Positions 1 to 8,433 of a DNA stretch of 64,000 nucleotides are shown one piece after another (position 1 is the first letter of the stretch; each line of letters begins with the position of its first letter). Source of the DNA: Cyclobacterium marinum DSM 745 (lineage in GTDB: Bacteria > Bacteroidota > Bacteroidia > Cytophagales > Cyclobacteriaceae); NCBI RefSeq assembly GCF_000222485.1, contig NC_015914.1:2552501-2616500 (forward strand). The letters are read 5' to 3'. The notes beneath the pieces are model-generated. The model made no database searches. It saw only the letters and a program-made list of their open reading frames with translations, and was not told the origin of the DNA. A program made the position numbers and the translations under genes.

Positions 1-979
1 TTCCTCCTGCATTTCTCAGTCTGTTGTCTAATCCCGGATTATTTGGCACTTTATTATAATGATTGACTACCTCACTTAAGCTTGTAATACTGGCATCATG
101 CATGAAAGGCCCATTTATACCCCCTTGTGGATTAACCAAATCCCTGAGTGTTGGGGCACGAGTTATATTGATGTCAGTGGCAGTGGAGTCTCCAGGAACG
201 CCAATTACACCATTGTTCAAGGTGTTAGGGCCAATAGCGAATTCAGGAGCTCTGTGGCAACGATTGCAGCCGGCTCCATTTTGAATAGGGTTGCTCATAA
301 ACAGTTGCTTGCCACGGTTTTCGGAATCAGAAAAATTCGGAAAATCTTTCCGGTTGTTGTTTACAGCTGCTCGGCCAACATCGTACTTGGAATCAAAAGA
401 TTGAATGCTTCTTACAAACTGTGCCAAGGCCTTTTGCATCTTTTTTTCAGTGATCTCACTTTCACCAAAAGCCATAGTAAACAATTTCTGGTAATAATCT
501 ATTTTCTCTAGTTTTTCTATTAAAGAATCTATGTTGGGGTTTCCATCAATACCACTGAAGCCCATTTCAATATGGTCTTGTATTGGTTTAGAAGTTTGGT
601 CTTCTAAAGTAGCAGCCCTTTCGTCCCAAAAAAATTTCTCTTCCATTGAAAAACGGGTATTAATTAGCCGCATAGAATGTCTTCCGGTTTCACCTCCGTT
701 TTGTCCAAGACTTAGATTGGAGGTATCACTAAATGCAAATTCCTGCTTATGACAGCTGCTACATGAAATGGAGTTATTAATAGACAACTGTTTGTCATAA
801 AAAAGGACTCTTCCCAGAGCGATTTCTTCAGCTGATATTTTATATCCAAAATTGGTATTGTCTTTATTGATATAAGAAGGTACCTCTTCATTGAATTCTT
901 TGGTGTCAAGAAACAAATTTAAAATGATTAGGCTTATTATTACAGCCGTAAGGATAATTACTAAATTTTTACGAAACAT
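1..979 (-). CDS. Diheme cytochrome c peroxidase (MauG/CcpA family), 3' end beyond window
   Basis: Periplasmic diheme peroxidase, probably reducing peroxide with electrons from a small cytochrome or quinol pool. Reading from the ATG at 979, residues 2-23 form a signal anchor. Heme motif CSSCH lies at residues 73-77 followed by KQEFAFSD, which is typical of the family, and a second heme motif CNRCH lies at 238-242. Near the left edge the segment GPFMHD-SLSEVVNHYN matches the family's conserved C-terminal block. The gene runs off the window after about 326 codons, so the C terminus is not seen. It follows the SCO1-like gene on the same strand with a 49-nt gap, suggesting cotranscription and a shared role in redox or copper handling. 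Family is secure; substrate is unknown. Confidence 0.9.
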   Translation of the reverse strand, partial: MFRKNLVIILTAVIISLIILNLFLDTKEFNEEVPSYINKDNTNFGYKISAEEIALGRVLFYDKQLSINNSISCSSCHKQEFAFSDTSNLSLGQNGGETGRHSMRLINTRFSMEEKFFWDERAATLEDQTSKPIQDHIEMGFSGIDGNPNIDSLIEKLEKIDYYQKLFTMAFGESEITEKKMQKALAQFVRSIQSFDSKYDVGRAAVNNNRKDFPNFSDSENRGKQLFMSNPIQNGAGCNRCHRAPEFAIGPNTLNNGVIGVPGDSTATDINITRAPTLRDLVNPQGGINGPFMHDASITSLSEVVNHYNKVPNNPGLDNRLRNAGG

Positions 980-1028
980 GATTGAATACTTTGATTATAT
1001 ATCTGACCAACTCATTGAAATTGATTCA

Positions 1029-1682
1029 TTATCCTTCCTCTTTTAAAATTTTTATATGCCGTTTTAGTCGCTCCAAATCCAACTCAAGGGTGCCGTTGTA
1101 AACACCTCTGATATACCCTTCTTTGTCTACGAGAATAAAGTTTTCGGTATGGATGAAGGTTTCAGGATCCTGCGTCTTTGTAAAATCCTCCTCGGCGAAA
1201 TAGCCATTTCTGGCCATATTGTAAATGGCCTCTTTGGAACCTGTGACCAAATTCCACTTCGAATCATCTACCCCATTTTCAATGGCATATTCTTTCAAGA
1301 CAGGAACACTGTCATTCCAGGGCATAACAGAGTGGGACAATAACAATAGATCAGGATCATTTTTATAAGCCTCTTGAAGAAGGGCCATATTGGCCGTAAG
1401 TTTTGGACATATTCCGGGACAAATGGTAAAAAAGAAATTGGCTACATAATTTTTTCCTTTATAAGTCTCATTGGTAATCAGTTTCCCATTTTGATTAACG
1501 AAAGAAAAGGTGGGGATTCGATGTGACTTTGTGTCCCAGTCGGGAGTAAAATCCGCAGCATTAAAATAGGGGAGCTTTGTTTTTTTAGCTATGGGGGGTG
1601 GGATAGTACCTACTTCCTTTTTCCCGCAGCCGTAAGATATCATTGGTAATAGTAAAACCAGTATTCTTAATCTAATTGACAT
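1029..1682 (-). CDS. SCO1/SenC-family copper/thiol-redox lipoprotein
   Basis: SCO proteins deliver copper to, or keep reduced, the CuA centre of cytochrome oxidase, and some act as peroxide or thiol sensors. The copper motif CPGIC sits in the segment FTICPGICPKL, and the partner His is in FIHTENF, so all metal ligands are present. The N terminus has a hydrophobic stretch followed by a Cys (YGCGKK), so it is a probable lipoprotein. I chose the ATG at 1682 because it gives a clean signal peptide and an 11-nt overlap with the upstream MORN gene; an in-frame start at 1709 would add nine residues. The pairing with a diheme peroxidase downstream and YHYH proteins upstream is notable. Confidence 0.9.
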   Translation of the reverse strand: MSIRLRILVLLLPMISYGCGKKEVGTIPPPIAKKTKLPYFNAADFTPDWDTKSHRIPTFSFVNQNGKLITNETYKGKNYVANFFFTICPGICPKLTANMALLQEAYKNDPDLLLLSHSVMPWNDSVPVLKEYAIENGVDDSKWNLVTGSKEAIYNMARNGYFAEEDFTKTQDPETFIHTENFILVDKEGYIRGVYNGTLELDLERLKRHIKILKEEG

Positions 1683-2250
1683 CGTTGTTTTGTATTTGGA
1701 CCGGATCACATTTTTTCAACCCAATAAGGCCAAATCTTTCTCCATTTTTGACAACATAGTTGGCTTTGATTCGGCCGTCTTCTTGCCAGAGCTTCTGGCT
1801 TCCTTCTTCTTTTCCATCTAAATAATGAAAGTCCATAAACTTTTGGCCTGAAAAATACCACTCAGTTACTGACCCATTGTATTCTCCATGCCGGTTGAAT
1901 TCATAGATAAACTTAAGCTGGCCATTTGGCCACCAACCTTGGTGTGTACCTACTTTATTTCCTTTTGAATATACTCTTGATGCTTCTATATTGCCGTCAG
2001 GGTACCATCGTGTTTCATCACCATTTTTCCGCCCTTGGGTGTAGTGAACTGCTGATCTTTTGTTGCCATTGTCATAGGTGCTGCTCAATACTCCGGTAAA
2101 AACCATTCCTTTATAATAAAGCATACCATTACTAAGATGTAATTGTGGGTCAGCAGCATCCACTTCCAGAGCTTCATTGTTATATTCACAAGAAACGGCT
2201 AGTATCAATAAGAAAACCGCGAGTGCCGGATAGAAATTAATTTTAGTCAT
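1672..2250 (-). CDS. MORN-variant repeat lipoprotein (YwqK-like)
   Basis: A 192-residue lipoprotein (signal ending LAVSC at about residue 21) whose body is a run of about 22-residue MORN-variant repeats, each with a pattern like G-x-W-Y-x-x-G-x-x-x. Examples are ETRWYPDGNIEASRVY, HQGWWPNGQLKFIYEF and VTEWYFSGQKFMDFHY. Such repeats fold as beta-hairpin ladders and usually serve in binding. Databases often label the family a toxin-antitoxin antitoxin after YwqK, but nothing here supports that: there is no toxin gene and the protein is exported. Its start codon overlaps the stop of the YHYH gene (TAATG), so the two are translationally coupled. A paralogue sits at 56475-57110 in the same arrangement. 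Confidence 0.75.
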   Translation of the reverse strand: MTKINFYPALAVFLLILAVSCEYNNEALEVDAADPQLHLSNGMLYYKGMVFTGVLSSTYDNGNKRSAVHYTQGRKNGDETRWYPDGNIEASRVYSKGNKVGTHQGWWPNGQLKFIYEFNRHGEYNGSVTEWYFSGQKFMDFHYLDGKEEGSQKLWQEDGRIKANYVVKNGERFGLIGLKKCDPVQIQNNDVN

Positions 2251-3020
2251 TATTTTGTAATACTTCCAGGGGTTCCAAAAAAGCCATTCCCATTAAGATA
2301 GGGGTCTTCATTGTTGATATGGTAATGATAAATGCCTTCTGGAAAATCTACTGTCACTGAAAAATGGCCATGGTAGGCATCCAAATCTTCGTTGGTAATG
2401 ACATGGTCATTTTCTACCGGACCATAAACAGGAAAGCCATCAGACAAAAGACCCAAAAATGCATCCTCACCAAATGTTGTCGTCAGATAGATCGGTTCAA
2501 TATGGTAATGGTATTCCCCACGCATTTGTGGGTGGCCTGCCCACTGATCGAAAGAATTAATTTCAGTGGTTAGTGGTTGATCAGGTCCTGCATATTGATT
2601 ATAGAAAACAACCCCATTTCTTGAAATACCTATGGCTCCAAGAGGAGTGGGCTGATGATAGCTTGCCTCTGATGGGTACAGAGGGATGGTCAAGACAATG
2701 TTTTGGCTTGCAATTGTATTTGGATTCTTCCTGTAGTCAGGATTATTGCCATTGTATTCACTATACAGCGCATTGTCTGAAGGCCAATATGGGCTTGTAT
2801 GGTTGGGCAAATCCTGAGTAGTGAAAATTACCTTCTCTCCACTTATTTCAAATGAAAGTCCCGTTCCTTCAAATTTAGTTAAAATGGGACTGATGTCATA
2901 ATCGTTTGATATTGGCTCAATTTCCAAATCCTCCATTTCATTGGAACACGCAAGGAAAATACCAATAAACAATGATGGTATAACGATCAGATTATTTACA
3001 ATTTTCTTTGAAGGACTCAT
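2250..3020 (-). CDS. YHYH-domain lipoprotein
   Basis: A 256-residue secreted protein of the YHYH family (function unknown), named after its paired Tyr-His-Tyr-His motifs. Two are visible: GEYHYHIEP in the middle and GIYHYHINNEDPY near the C terminus. GLLSDGFPVYGPVEN between them is also a family hallmark. The signal segment ends in FLACSN, a lipobox. The His/Tyr/Asp-rich conserved core suggests metal binding, but that is inference. It is coupled by a TAATG overlap to the MORN gene and lies downstream of a second, more divergent YHYH protein. A close paralogue is at 57114-57860. Confidence 0.85.
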   Translation of the reverse strand: MSPSKKIVNNLIVIPSLFIGIFLACSNEMEDLEIEPISNDYDISPILTKFEGTGLSFEISGEKVIFTTQDLPNHTSPYWPSDNALYSEYNGNNPDYRKNPNTIASQNIVLTIPLYPSEASYHQPTPLGAIGISRNGVVFYNQYAGPDQPLTTEINSFDQWAGHPQMRGEYHYHIEPIYLTTTFGEDAFLGLLSDGFPVYGPVENDHVITNEDLDAYHGHFSVTVDFPEGIYHYHINNEDPYLNGNGFFGTPGSITK

Positions 3021-3043
3021 GTCTGGAACTTATGATTGTTTGC

Positions 3044-3694
3044 TTAATTGGATTTTTTTGCCGGTACGATGTTCATCCTTTGTAAGGAATAGATTAATGC
3101 CAAAGCAAGGATTACTCCTAAAACCCAAATATTAAAACTTGAATTGAGGGTTTCTTTTTGGAACAGGCCTAAAAAAAGAGTGGCCTCTTGCTGTACAAGT
3201 TTATTGTCATCTACTTTTAGAATGGCCGAATGCTCATTTTCATTATTTAGTATAAATTGGTCTTTGTCCAGCCCTTCTCCCAAAACCATAAACATACTTT
3301 GGTTCCGATTGATGGTTTTGAAACTAGTGTTGCTTACTTCTAGTGAGTTTATTTTTTCTGGAACTTCTGTCACCTGAAAAAACACATTGGTTTCATGGCC
3401 TAACTTTACTGTTCCTTTTTGGAGAAGTAGTTCATAATTCCCATTGAAACGAATGGAAATATTCTCTTTTAAATAATTAATAACCAAGTCTTTAAACTCG
3501 TCTGCCGAAGCAAATGAATTTTCTCCGTAATTTTGTTTGATTACATATTCAAAGGAATTTAATGGAGATCTTATTTGAAGGATCCAACTTTGATCTGATT
3601 TTTCAGCTAAAATTACGGTTGAAATGGCGGGTTGATGGGCTTGCGCTAAACTTGCCCAAGCAACCAATACAAGACTTACAATCCATCTTTTCAT
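3044..3694 (-). CDS. Secreted, C-terminally membrane-anchored protein of unknown function
   Basis: A 216-residue protein with a signal peptide ending ASLAQA-HQP and one C-terminal transmembrane helix (about residues 186-204, WVLGVILALALIY) followed by a basic tail. This architecture would leave the mature domain in the periplasm, tethered to the inner membrane. The N terminus of the mature protein begins with His. I recognise no catalytic motif. The layout resembles small Bacteroidota periplasmic proteins such as DUF6702, but I cannot confirm membership. It lies between two YHYH genes with gaps of 12 and 23 nt, so it is very probably part of the same transcript. Confidence 0.7.
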   Translation of the reverse strand: MKRWIVSLVLVAWASLAQAHQPAISTVILAEKSDQSWILQIRSPLNSFEYVIKQNYGENSFASADEFKDLVINYLKENISIRFNGNYELLLQKGTVKLGHETNVFFQVTEVPEKINSLEVSNTSFKTINRNQSMFMVLGEGLDKDQFILNNENEHSAILKVDDNKLVQQEATLFLGLFQKETLNSSFNIWVLGVILALALIYSLQRMNIVPAKKSN

Positions 3695-3706
3695 TTTTTT
3701 TTCTAT

Positions 3707-4675
3707 TTAGTTAACAGATGCTCCCGCCAAACAATTAATGAAATTGTTGTTACCGGCAGCATCTACATGGTAATGATACCCTCTAGTTTCATCATAGTGC
3801 CCTCTGCATTGGTCAAGATCTGATGGCTCTGATCCGTCCTCATTGAGTTGGGTGTGAATACTGTGTCCATCCATGGCATAGCCAATCATTGGGGCATGTC
3901 CATCCAATTGTGAGACTTCAGTACTTACCCCTGTGGCGGCATGATAATGGTAGCCCTGATGTACGTTGATATGTCCTCCTGCATCATCAAAAGGGGCTAA
4001 TGTATAGGCTGAAAGTATGGCATCTGTTGGAGCAGCTCCTGAAAATTCAATACCGTTAAATGCGATTCCTCTGACAGTTGGTCCGGAAACACCTGTAGGG
4101 CCACCTCCCATGGCAAAATTACTTGCGTTACTTTGCTTAATGGGAGTAATTGGAATCACCCAGCTTTGGGCAAGATCAGTGATATAGGATGGCAAGCATT
4201 CCACACAGAAATTTTGATACTCAGCCCCCACATCAGGATTGGCAGCATTGATACAGTCTTCTTCAGTGGCTGTTATGTAAATGTCTCCATTTTCGTCATA
4301 CATCATCCAGGTGTTGTCATTGTAAAATGAAGCGAGATTTTTGATAAATGCACCATCAACATCGTAAACTTGCCCACTTTCCAGCCAGATTCCTCCTGCC
4401 TCTTCACCATCTGAAATATTGCTTGGACACCAAGGACCCATTTGATGGTCGGAGGCTGTACTTGTGGTGGTGATTTGATAGCAATCCGTCACAGTACCAT
4501 CCGATAATGTACAAGGAATGGTGCTTACAGTGGTTCCTTCAAGAAATAAACTCATGTCTACGTCTAGAACTATACCATCCTCATTCAAAATCAATTGATC
4601 TTGTTCTTCTGAATCACAGGAAGTGAAAACTATCCATATTCCTATTAAAAGAAAGACCATTCTTAAACCCATCAT
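3707..4675 (-). CDS. YHYH-domain lipoprotein, larger variant
   Basis: A 322-residue lipoprotein (signal ending VFTSCDSEE) with two YHYH motifs, GYHYHAATG and GYHYHVDAAG, and the segment MIGYAMDGHSIHTQ, equivalent to the DGFPVYG block of other YHYH proteins. It has several Cys residues (SNISD, CVEC, CRGHYD regions) absent from the smaller paralogue, which could form disulfides or bind metal. It is the first gene of the minus-strand cluster, so the promoter should lie in 4676-4984. Function is unknown. The cluster suggests a role with the SCO1-like and cytochrome peroxidase proteins. Confidence 0.8.
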   Translation of the reverse strand: MMGLRMVFLLIGIWIVFTSCDSEEQDQLILNEDGIVLDVDMSLFLEGTTVSTIPCTLSDGTVTDCYQITTTSTASDHQMGPWCPSNISDGEEAGGIWLESGQVYDVDGAFIKNLASFYNDNTWMMYDENGDIYITATEEDCINAANPDVGAEYQNFCVECLPSYITDLAQSWVIPITPIKQSNASNFAMGGGPTGVSGPTVRGIAFNGIEFSGAAPTDAILSAYTLAPFDDAGGHINVHQGYHYHAATGVSTEVSQLDGHAPMIGYAMDGHSIHTQLNEDGSEPSDLDQCRGHYDETRGYHYHVDAAGNNNFINCLAGASVN

Positions 4676-4984
4676 AATTGATCATTTAAAACTTTCAGCG
4701 ATGATGGTATAGACGTAATAAAATTATAAATCCCTCGGTTTTGGGAAAAAGTTATTTTTCAGGCCAAAAAATAAATAGGTTAAGAACTAGCTATCGGTTT
4801 TGGGTATGATAAGCCCATAGCTAATTAAAAGGTAAGAATTTCAATTGCATAATTCTACAATTGATTAGTAATAAACGATCATTATTGAACACCAATGGTG
4901 GAATTCCTTTCTTTCTCTAAGGTTATGGTAGGTCGGTAATTGGCCATTTTTATTTTTTTGAAGTTTTAAAAACAATGTTTATAG
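4676..4984. other. Intergenic, probable promoter region of the YHYH-SCO cluster
   Basis: About 310 nt of AT-rich DNA without a convincing gene. It contains an imperfect inverted repeat AGCTAT...ATAGCT at about 4789-4823. It should hold the promoter for the minus-strand cluster starting at 4675. I could not place a confident TTG/TAnnTTTG promoter. Confidence 0.4.
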
Positions 4985-5431
4985 TTAAGGTGCTGTAGGG
5001 AGGTTTTCTTCCTTGTAAATGGTGATACTTCGCTTTTCTTCTGTAATGGTTCCGTTTTGATCAGTAACGATGATAAGGAAATCATAAACTCCTTCCACAG
5101 CATCTTCAGGGATATCAAAGTGCTTGTGTACATTGGTATTTCTTACACCCTTGTATTCTTCCCAAGTTAATTCAAAGGCCCAGTAAGCGTCATAGCTTTC
5201 TTCGTCAATTGGGTTAATTTGTATTTGTACTTGTTCTATTAATTCCCCGGCTAGAATGTCTGCATTTAAATGAAAATCTTCACCAATCACCCCAATTTCA
5301 TCGTTGTTAAGGCCAATCTCGAGGTTGTCTATGGTGGGGGAGGGCAAATTAGGTTCAGCATTTTCTTGACATGAACTTAAAATAAACATAAATGAAAGAA
5401 CAAATAAAATTGGCTTGTTAATACTTTTCAT
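4985..5431 (-). CDS. DUF4625-like lipoprotein, single domain
   Basis: A 148-residue lipoprotein. The ATG at 5431 gives the signal MKSINKPILFVLSFMFILSSC; a longer reading frame back to 5527 would place non-signal sequence in front, so I reject it. The mature part is one immunoglobulin-like DUF4625 domain: conserved GEDFHLNADI, then a W-rich segment, then KHFDIPEDAVEGVYDFLIIVTD. It is divergent from the two-domain paralogue at 5699-6469, and palindromic operator-like sites lie between them. The domain carries fewer His residues than its neighbour. Function is unknown. Confidence 0.8.
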   Translation of the reverse strand: MKSINKPILFVLSFMFILSSCQENAEPNLPSPTIDNLEIGLNNDEIGVIGEDFHLNADILAGELIEQVQIQINPIDEESYDAYWAFELTWEEYKGVRNTNVHKHFDIPEDAVEGVYDFLIIVTDQNGTITEEKRSITIYKEENLPTAP

Positions 5432-5521
5432 GGATGTTGAATTGGTTGGGTCGTAATGAAATAATCTAGAAAATAGTTTAGTGATCGTAGCATCAGAACA
5501 GGAGCGATAGCCTCTATTTAC

Positions 5522-5538
5522 TTGCAATCTTATTGCAA
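5522..5538. promoter_or_regulatory. Operator-like palindrome 1 (Fur-family style)
   Basis: Inverted repeat TTGCAAT-CTT-ATTGCAA, with perfect 7-bp arms, 91 bp upstream of the minus-strand DUF4625 gene. It shares the GCAAT/ATTGC core with the site at 5629-5649. Confidence 0.65.
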
Positions 5539-5628
5539 AGATATTTAATTTATATTATTGAAACAATGTTGCATGTTAGAATTGGTTTTTCATTGGAATA
5601 TTTTTTTTAAAATCGAAATCTCTCTTGA

Positions 5629-5649
5629 TAATGCAATATTATTGCATTA
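5629..5649. promoter_or_regulatory. Operator-like palindrome 2 (Fur-family style, perfect)
   Basis: A perfect 21-bp palindrome with arms TAATGCAATA and TATTGCATTA around a central T, 50 bp upstream of the plus-strand DUF4625 start. The single-base centre and arm spacing match the 7-1-7 geometry of Fur-family metalloregulator boxes. A degenerate third copy follows at 5653-5673 (GCAAT-TGT-GTTGC core), centred 24 bp away. Confidence 0.7.
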
Positions 5650-5698
5650 GTTTTGCGCAATTGTGTTGCATTAATTAACCAGTAAAAAATTATTGTTT

Positions 5699-6469
5699 AT
5701 GAACAGACTTAGACAAACGCTACTATTATCCTTTATGGTTTTGACTTTATTTTCCTGTCAAGATGATGAAGACATTACCTTTGATCCTCCGGTTGTTTCC
5801 ACATTTGAAATGGGTGAAGGGAGTACACATTCTACAGATCCAGTGGCCTATCGTGGAAAGGATTTGCATATGGAAGCTACCATTCTTGCTTATGCCAATG
5901 TAGAGTCTATTACAGTGAGTATTCATGCTCATGATCTGGAAGTAGGCGAAGGAGAAGTCGAGTGGGACTTTGAAGAAGTCTACACGGATGCTAAATATTT
6001 GGTGAAAAACCCTGAGTTCCATGAGCATATAGATATTCCTGCTACTGCACCGGCTGGAGAATACCATGTGGAATTGGTAATTACAGATGCTGCAGGGAAC
6101 ATTACTGAAATGGAGGGACATTTAGAAATAAGAGAATTGATTCACATCAGTGGATTTGAAATGGATGCCGAAGTGGTAAGGGGAGAAGATTTTCATGTAG
6201 AGTTTTTTATTGGAGCTGCCAATGGGATTCATACCATTACTGTTGACATTCATGCCCATGGGCTTACTGCTGGTGCAGGAGAGGTCCTCTGGGAAATGGA
6301 GGAAGTTTTTGAAGAAGGTTACCACGAGTTGACTGAGGTCGAATTTCATGAACACATAGATGTTCCTGCCAATATCACCGTAGGTGAATACCATGTGATG
6401 TTTATCATTGAAGATGAGGAGGGAAATGAAGTTGAATTTGATACACATATTGATGTGTTAAACGAATAA
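5699..6469 (+). CDS. DUF4625 tandem-domain lipoprotein, His-rich
   Basis: A 256-residue lipoprotein (signal ending TLFSCQDDE) made of two DUF4625 repeats, roughly residues 30-145 and 150-256. Each repeat carries the same His cluster: GKDLHMEA or GEDFHVEF, then SIHAHDL or DIHAHGL, then FHEHIDIP or FHEHIDVP. The repeated HxH and HEH pairs strongly suggest metal binding, most likely zinc or copper; this is inference. I chose ATG 5699; a TTG two codons earlier is less likely. The Fur-like palindromes just upstream and the terminator at 6494 make it a single-gene unit, probably metal-responsive. Confidence 0.85.
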   Translation: MNRLRQTLLLSFMVLTLFSCQDDEDITFDPPVVSTFEMGEGSTHSTDPVAYRGKDLHMEATILAYANVESITVSIHAHDLEVGEGEVEWDFEEVYTDAKYLVKNPEFHEHIDIPATAPAGEYHVELVITDAAGNITEMEGHLEIRELIHISGFEMDAEVVRGEDFHVEFFIGAANGIHTITVDIHAHGLTAGAGEVLWEMEEVFEEGYHELTEVEFHEHIDVPANITVGEYHVMFIIEDEEGNEVEFDTHIDVLNE

Positions 6470-6493
6470 AATAAGGGTTGTATAATGATTGAA

Positions 6494-6523
6494 AAAGAGC
6501 CGGATTTATCCGGCTCTTTTTTT
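6494..6523 (+). terminator. Rho-independent terminator of the DUF4625 gene
   Basis: Twelve-bp perfect stem AAAGAGCCGGAT/ATCCGGCTCTTT with a 2-nt loop and a T run, 25 nt after the stop codon. Confidence 0.9.
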
Positions 6524-6569
6524 GTTTCCAGCTTAGGCTTATTAGGTATGGCGGCACAGAAGCTAATCT

Positions 6570-7268
6570 TTACAGTGAATGGTGAAGACTTAAGATAAAC
6601 TGGTTTCTTTTGGACAAATTGGCTATTTGTCGCATGCCTCCAAGTTGAATTTTTAAACCATTCCTAATCAGGTAACCCAGGCCTGCATAGGTTCTATTCC
6701 TGTCAAATATTTCTACTAACTGCTCATGGCCTATATTTTTTTCACCATTGAGAAAAATTTCATCGTAGAATGCCAAATAAAGGGCACCTTGTTCTAAATC
6801 GGTTTTATTTAGTGGGATATTTAGAAATAAAATATACCTAAACCTTGTTCTAAAGTCTTGCTCGGCGAGAAACCTTTGCTCATAGCGAAAACGATGGGTG
6901 GTATAGAAGCGGTTGCTTATTTTTGCCGGAAATAAAATCTCTTGATATATTCTATTTTCAACCTTCTTTGAATTGTCTATACCTCTTTGGCCAAAAGTGA
7001 TATTGGCATAGCCCAAGGTGAATTTCACATTTGAATGCTTAGGTTTATAGGTCGGCCCTGCTCGAAACAGCACTTGTTCCATATCATTTGTTTTATTCCA
7101 ACTATGGTACTGAAGGTCTCCTTGAAAACCCCAAGGACCTTCATTAAAGGTGGTGTTGAAAAAGTACATGTACCAAGCGCCCACATGGTCACCGGAAGTC
7201 TGTGCTGCAGATTTGAAATTAAAAAGCAATGAAAAAACTACCAAAAATAATGCGCTTCTGCATTTCAT
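6570..7268 (-). CDS. DUF2490 outer-membrane beta-barrel protein
   Basis: A 232-residue protein with a signal peptide (cleavage after FKSAAQ) and a mature part rich in alternating aromatic beta strands ending in LSLHHSL, typical of a small outer-membrane barrel. GAWYMYFFNTTF at the mature N terminus and the YEQRF-RTRFRY segment in the middle are family hallmarks of DUF2490. Function is unknown. It has a close tandem paralogue at 7552-8250 (same length, most segments alignable), pointing to recent duplication. The 283-nt gap leaves room for its own promoter. Confidence 0.8.
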   Translation of the reverse strand: MKCRSALFLVVFSLLFNFKSAAQTSGDHVGAWYMYFFNTTFNEGPWGFQGDLQYHSWNKTNDMEQVLFRAGPTYKPKHSNVKFTLGYANITFGQRGIDNSKKVENRIYQEILFPAKISNRFYTTHRFRYEQRFLAEQDFRTRFRYILFLNIPLNKTDLEQGALYLAFYDEIFLNGEKNIGHEQLVEIFDRNRTYAGLGYLIRNGLKIQLGGMRQIANLSKRNQFILSLHHSL

Positions 7269-7551
7269 AATTAAAGCTGATTGGGATGAATCCGAACGTC
7301 TAATGTTATTCTGGGAGGGAGAAAACTACAAAATCACCTGATTCGGAGAGGCTTTCAATACATGTAAATTTAAACCGGAAATAAGAAATAGGCAATCTAT
7401 TAGCTGCCGAAATTACTTCAATATCAGCCAATGCTTGAATTTCTTGTGATTATTAAATTCCTAACAAAACTTAATACACTACCGGAGTAAAATACATGTG
7501 TTTAATTTAAGCTCACCTTAATGTTTGAAAAACATCATATTGGATTGGCTA

Positions 7552-8250
7552 TTAAAAATTATGGTGGAGGCTGAGCTGCAATTGATTTTTACTCCATTGG
7601 TCAGTTGATTGTCTCATACCTCCCAGTTGGATTTTTAAGTCATTATTGATCATGTAGCCAAGGGCCACATAAAACCTGTTGCGATCAAAAATTTCAACCG
7701 AGTTTCCGTTTCCTATACCCCTTTCCCCATTGATGAATATTTCATTATAAAGGGCCAAGTAAACTGTGTTTTTCTCCATTGCCGCTTTGTTCAAGGCGAT
7801 ATTTAAAAACAGATTGTACCGAAAGCGTGTTCTGAAATCTTGATTTTCCACGAAGCGCTGTTCGTAGCGAAATCTGTGGGTGGCATAAAATCGTTTCCCA
7901 AACTGAGATGGAAACAGGGCTTCTTGATAAATTCTGCTTTCCCCGGAGGTGCTTTTGTCATCTCCATAAGCTCCTGAGGTTATATTGGCATAGCCCAAGG
8001 TAAATTTGATATTTGCTTCCTTGGGTTGATAGGTCAATCCTCCCCGCAACAACAATTGCTCTAGGTCTCCCCCCTTGTTCCAATTACGGTATTGGATATC
8101 ACCTTGAAAACCCCATTGACTATCTTTAAATGAGGTATTGAAAAAATACATGTACCAAGCCCCCGTTTTGTTTTGATCGATCTGGGCTTGTGCTGAAATG
8201 GGGATAAAAAGTACAAAAAGGAGTGGAAGGAGGGCTATTTTGTTTGTCAT
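7552..8250 (-). CDS. DUF2490 outer-membrane beta-barrel protein, paralogue
   Basis: A 232-residue protein with signal peptide (PISAQAQ) and the same DUF2490 landmarks as its downstream neighbour: GAWYMYFFNTSF, FKDSQWGFQGDIQYRNWNKG, RYEQRFVENQDFRTRFRY and a C-terminal QLSLHHNF strand. The final aromatic residue fits recognition by the BAM machinery. Differences from the paralogue concentrate in the signal and loop regions, suggesting divergence of surface loops. There is no evidence for ligand or transport activity. Confidence 0.8.
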   Translation of the reverse strand: MTNKIALLPLLFVLFIPISAQAQIDQNKTGAWYMYFFNTSFKDSQWGFQGDIQYRNWNKGGDLEQLLLRGGLTYQPKEANIKFTLGYANITSGAYGDDKSTSGESRIYQEALFPSQFGKRFYATHRFRYEQRFVENQDFRTRFRYNLFLNIALNKAAMEKNTVYLALYNEIFINGERGIGNGNSVEIFDRNRFYVALGYMINNDLKIQLGGMRQSTDQWSKNQLQLSLHHNF

Positions 8251-8433
8251 TTTGTAAAGTAAATTACAACTATGGGTTTTAACTTGGGCTAATGATTTTT
8301 TCTAGGCCAAAATTCGAGAACTTTCTTTGGATTAAAAGATAAAGATAGTTTAAAAAAATGACCTTCCAATGCTTTGAAGCATACTTGTGTCAAGATTCAA
8401 TTGGCGCAACAAACCAATAAAAACTGCTGAGAA

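Noticed and set aside
98..511. Plus-strand open frames over the cytochrome peroxidase
   Set aside because: They are antisense to a gene with two heme motifs and have no start context or protein-like composition.
1672..2250. MORN lipoprotein as an antitoxin
   Set aside because: The name is inherited from YwqK; the protein is exported and no toxin gene is adjacent.
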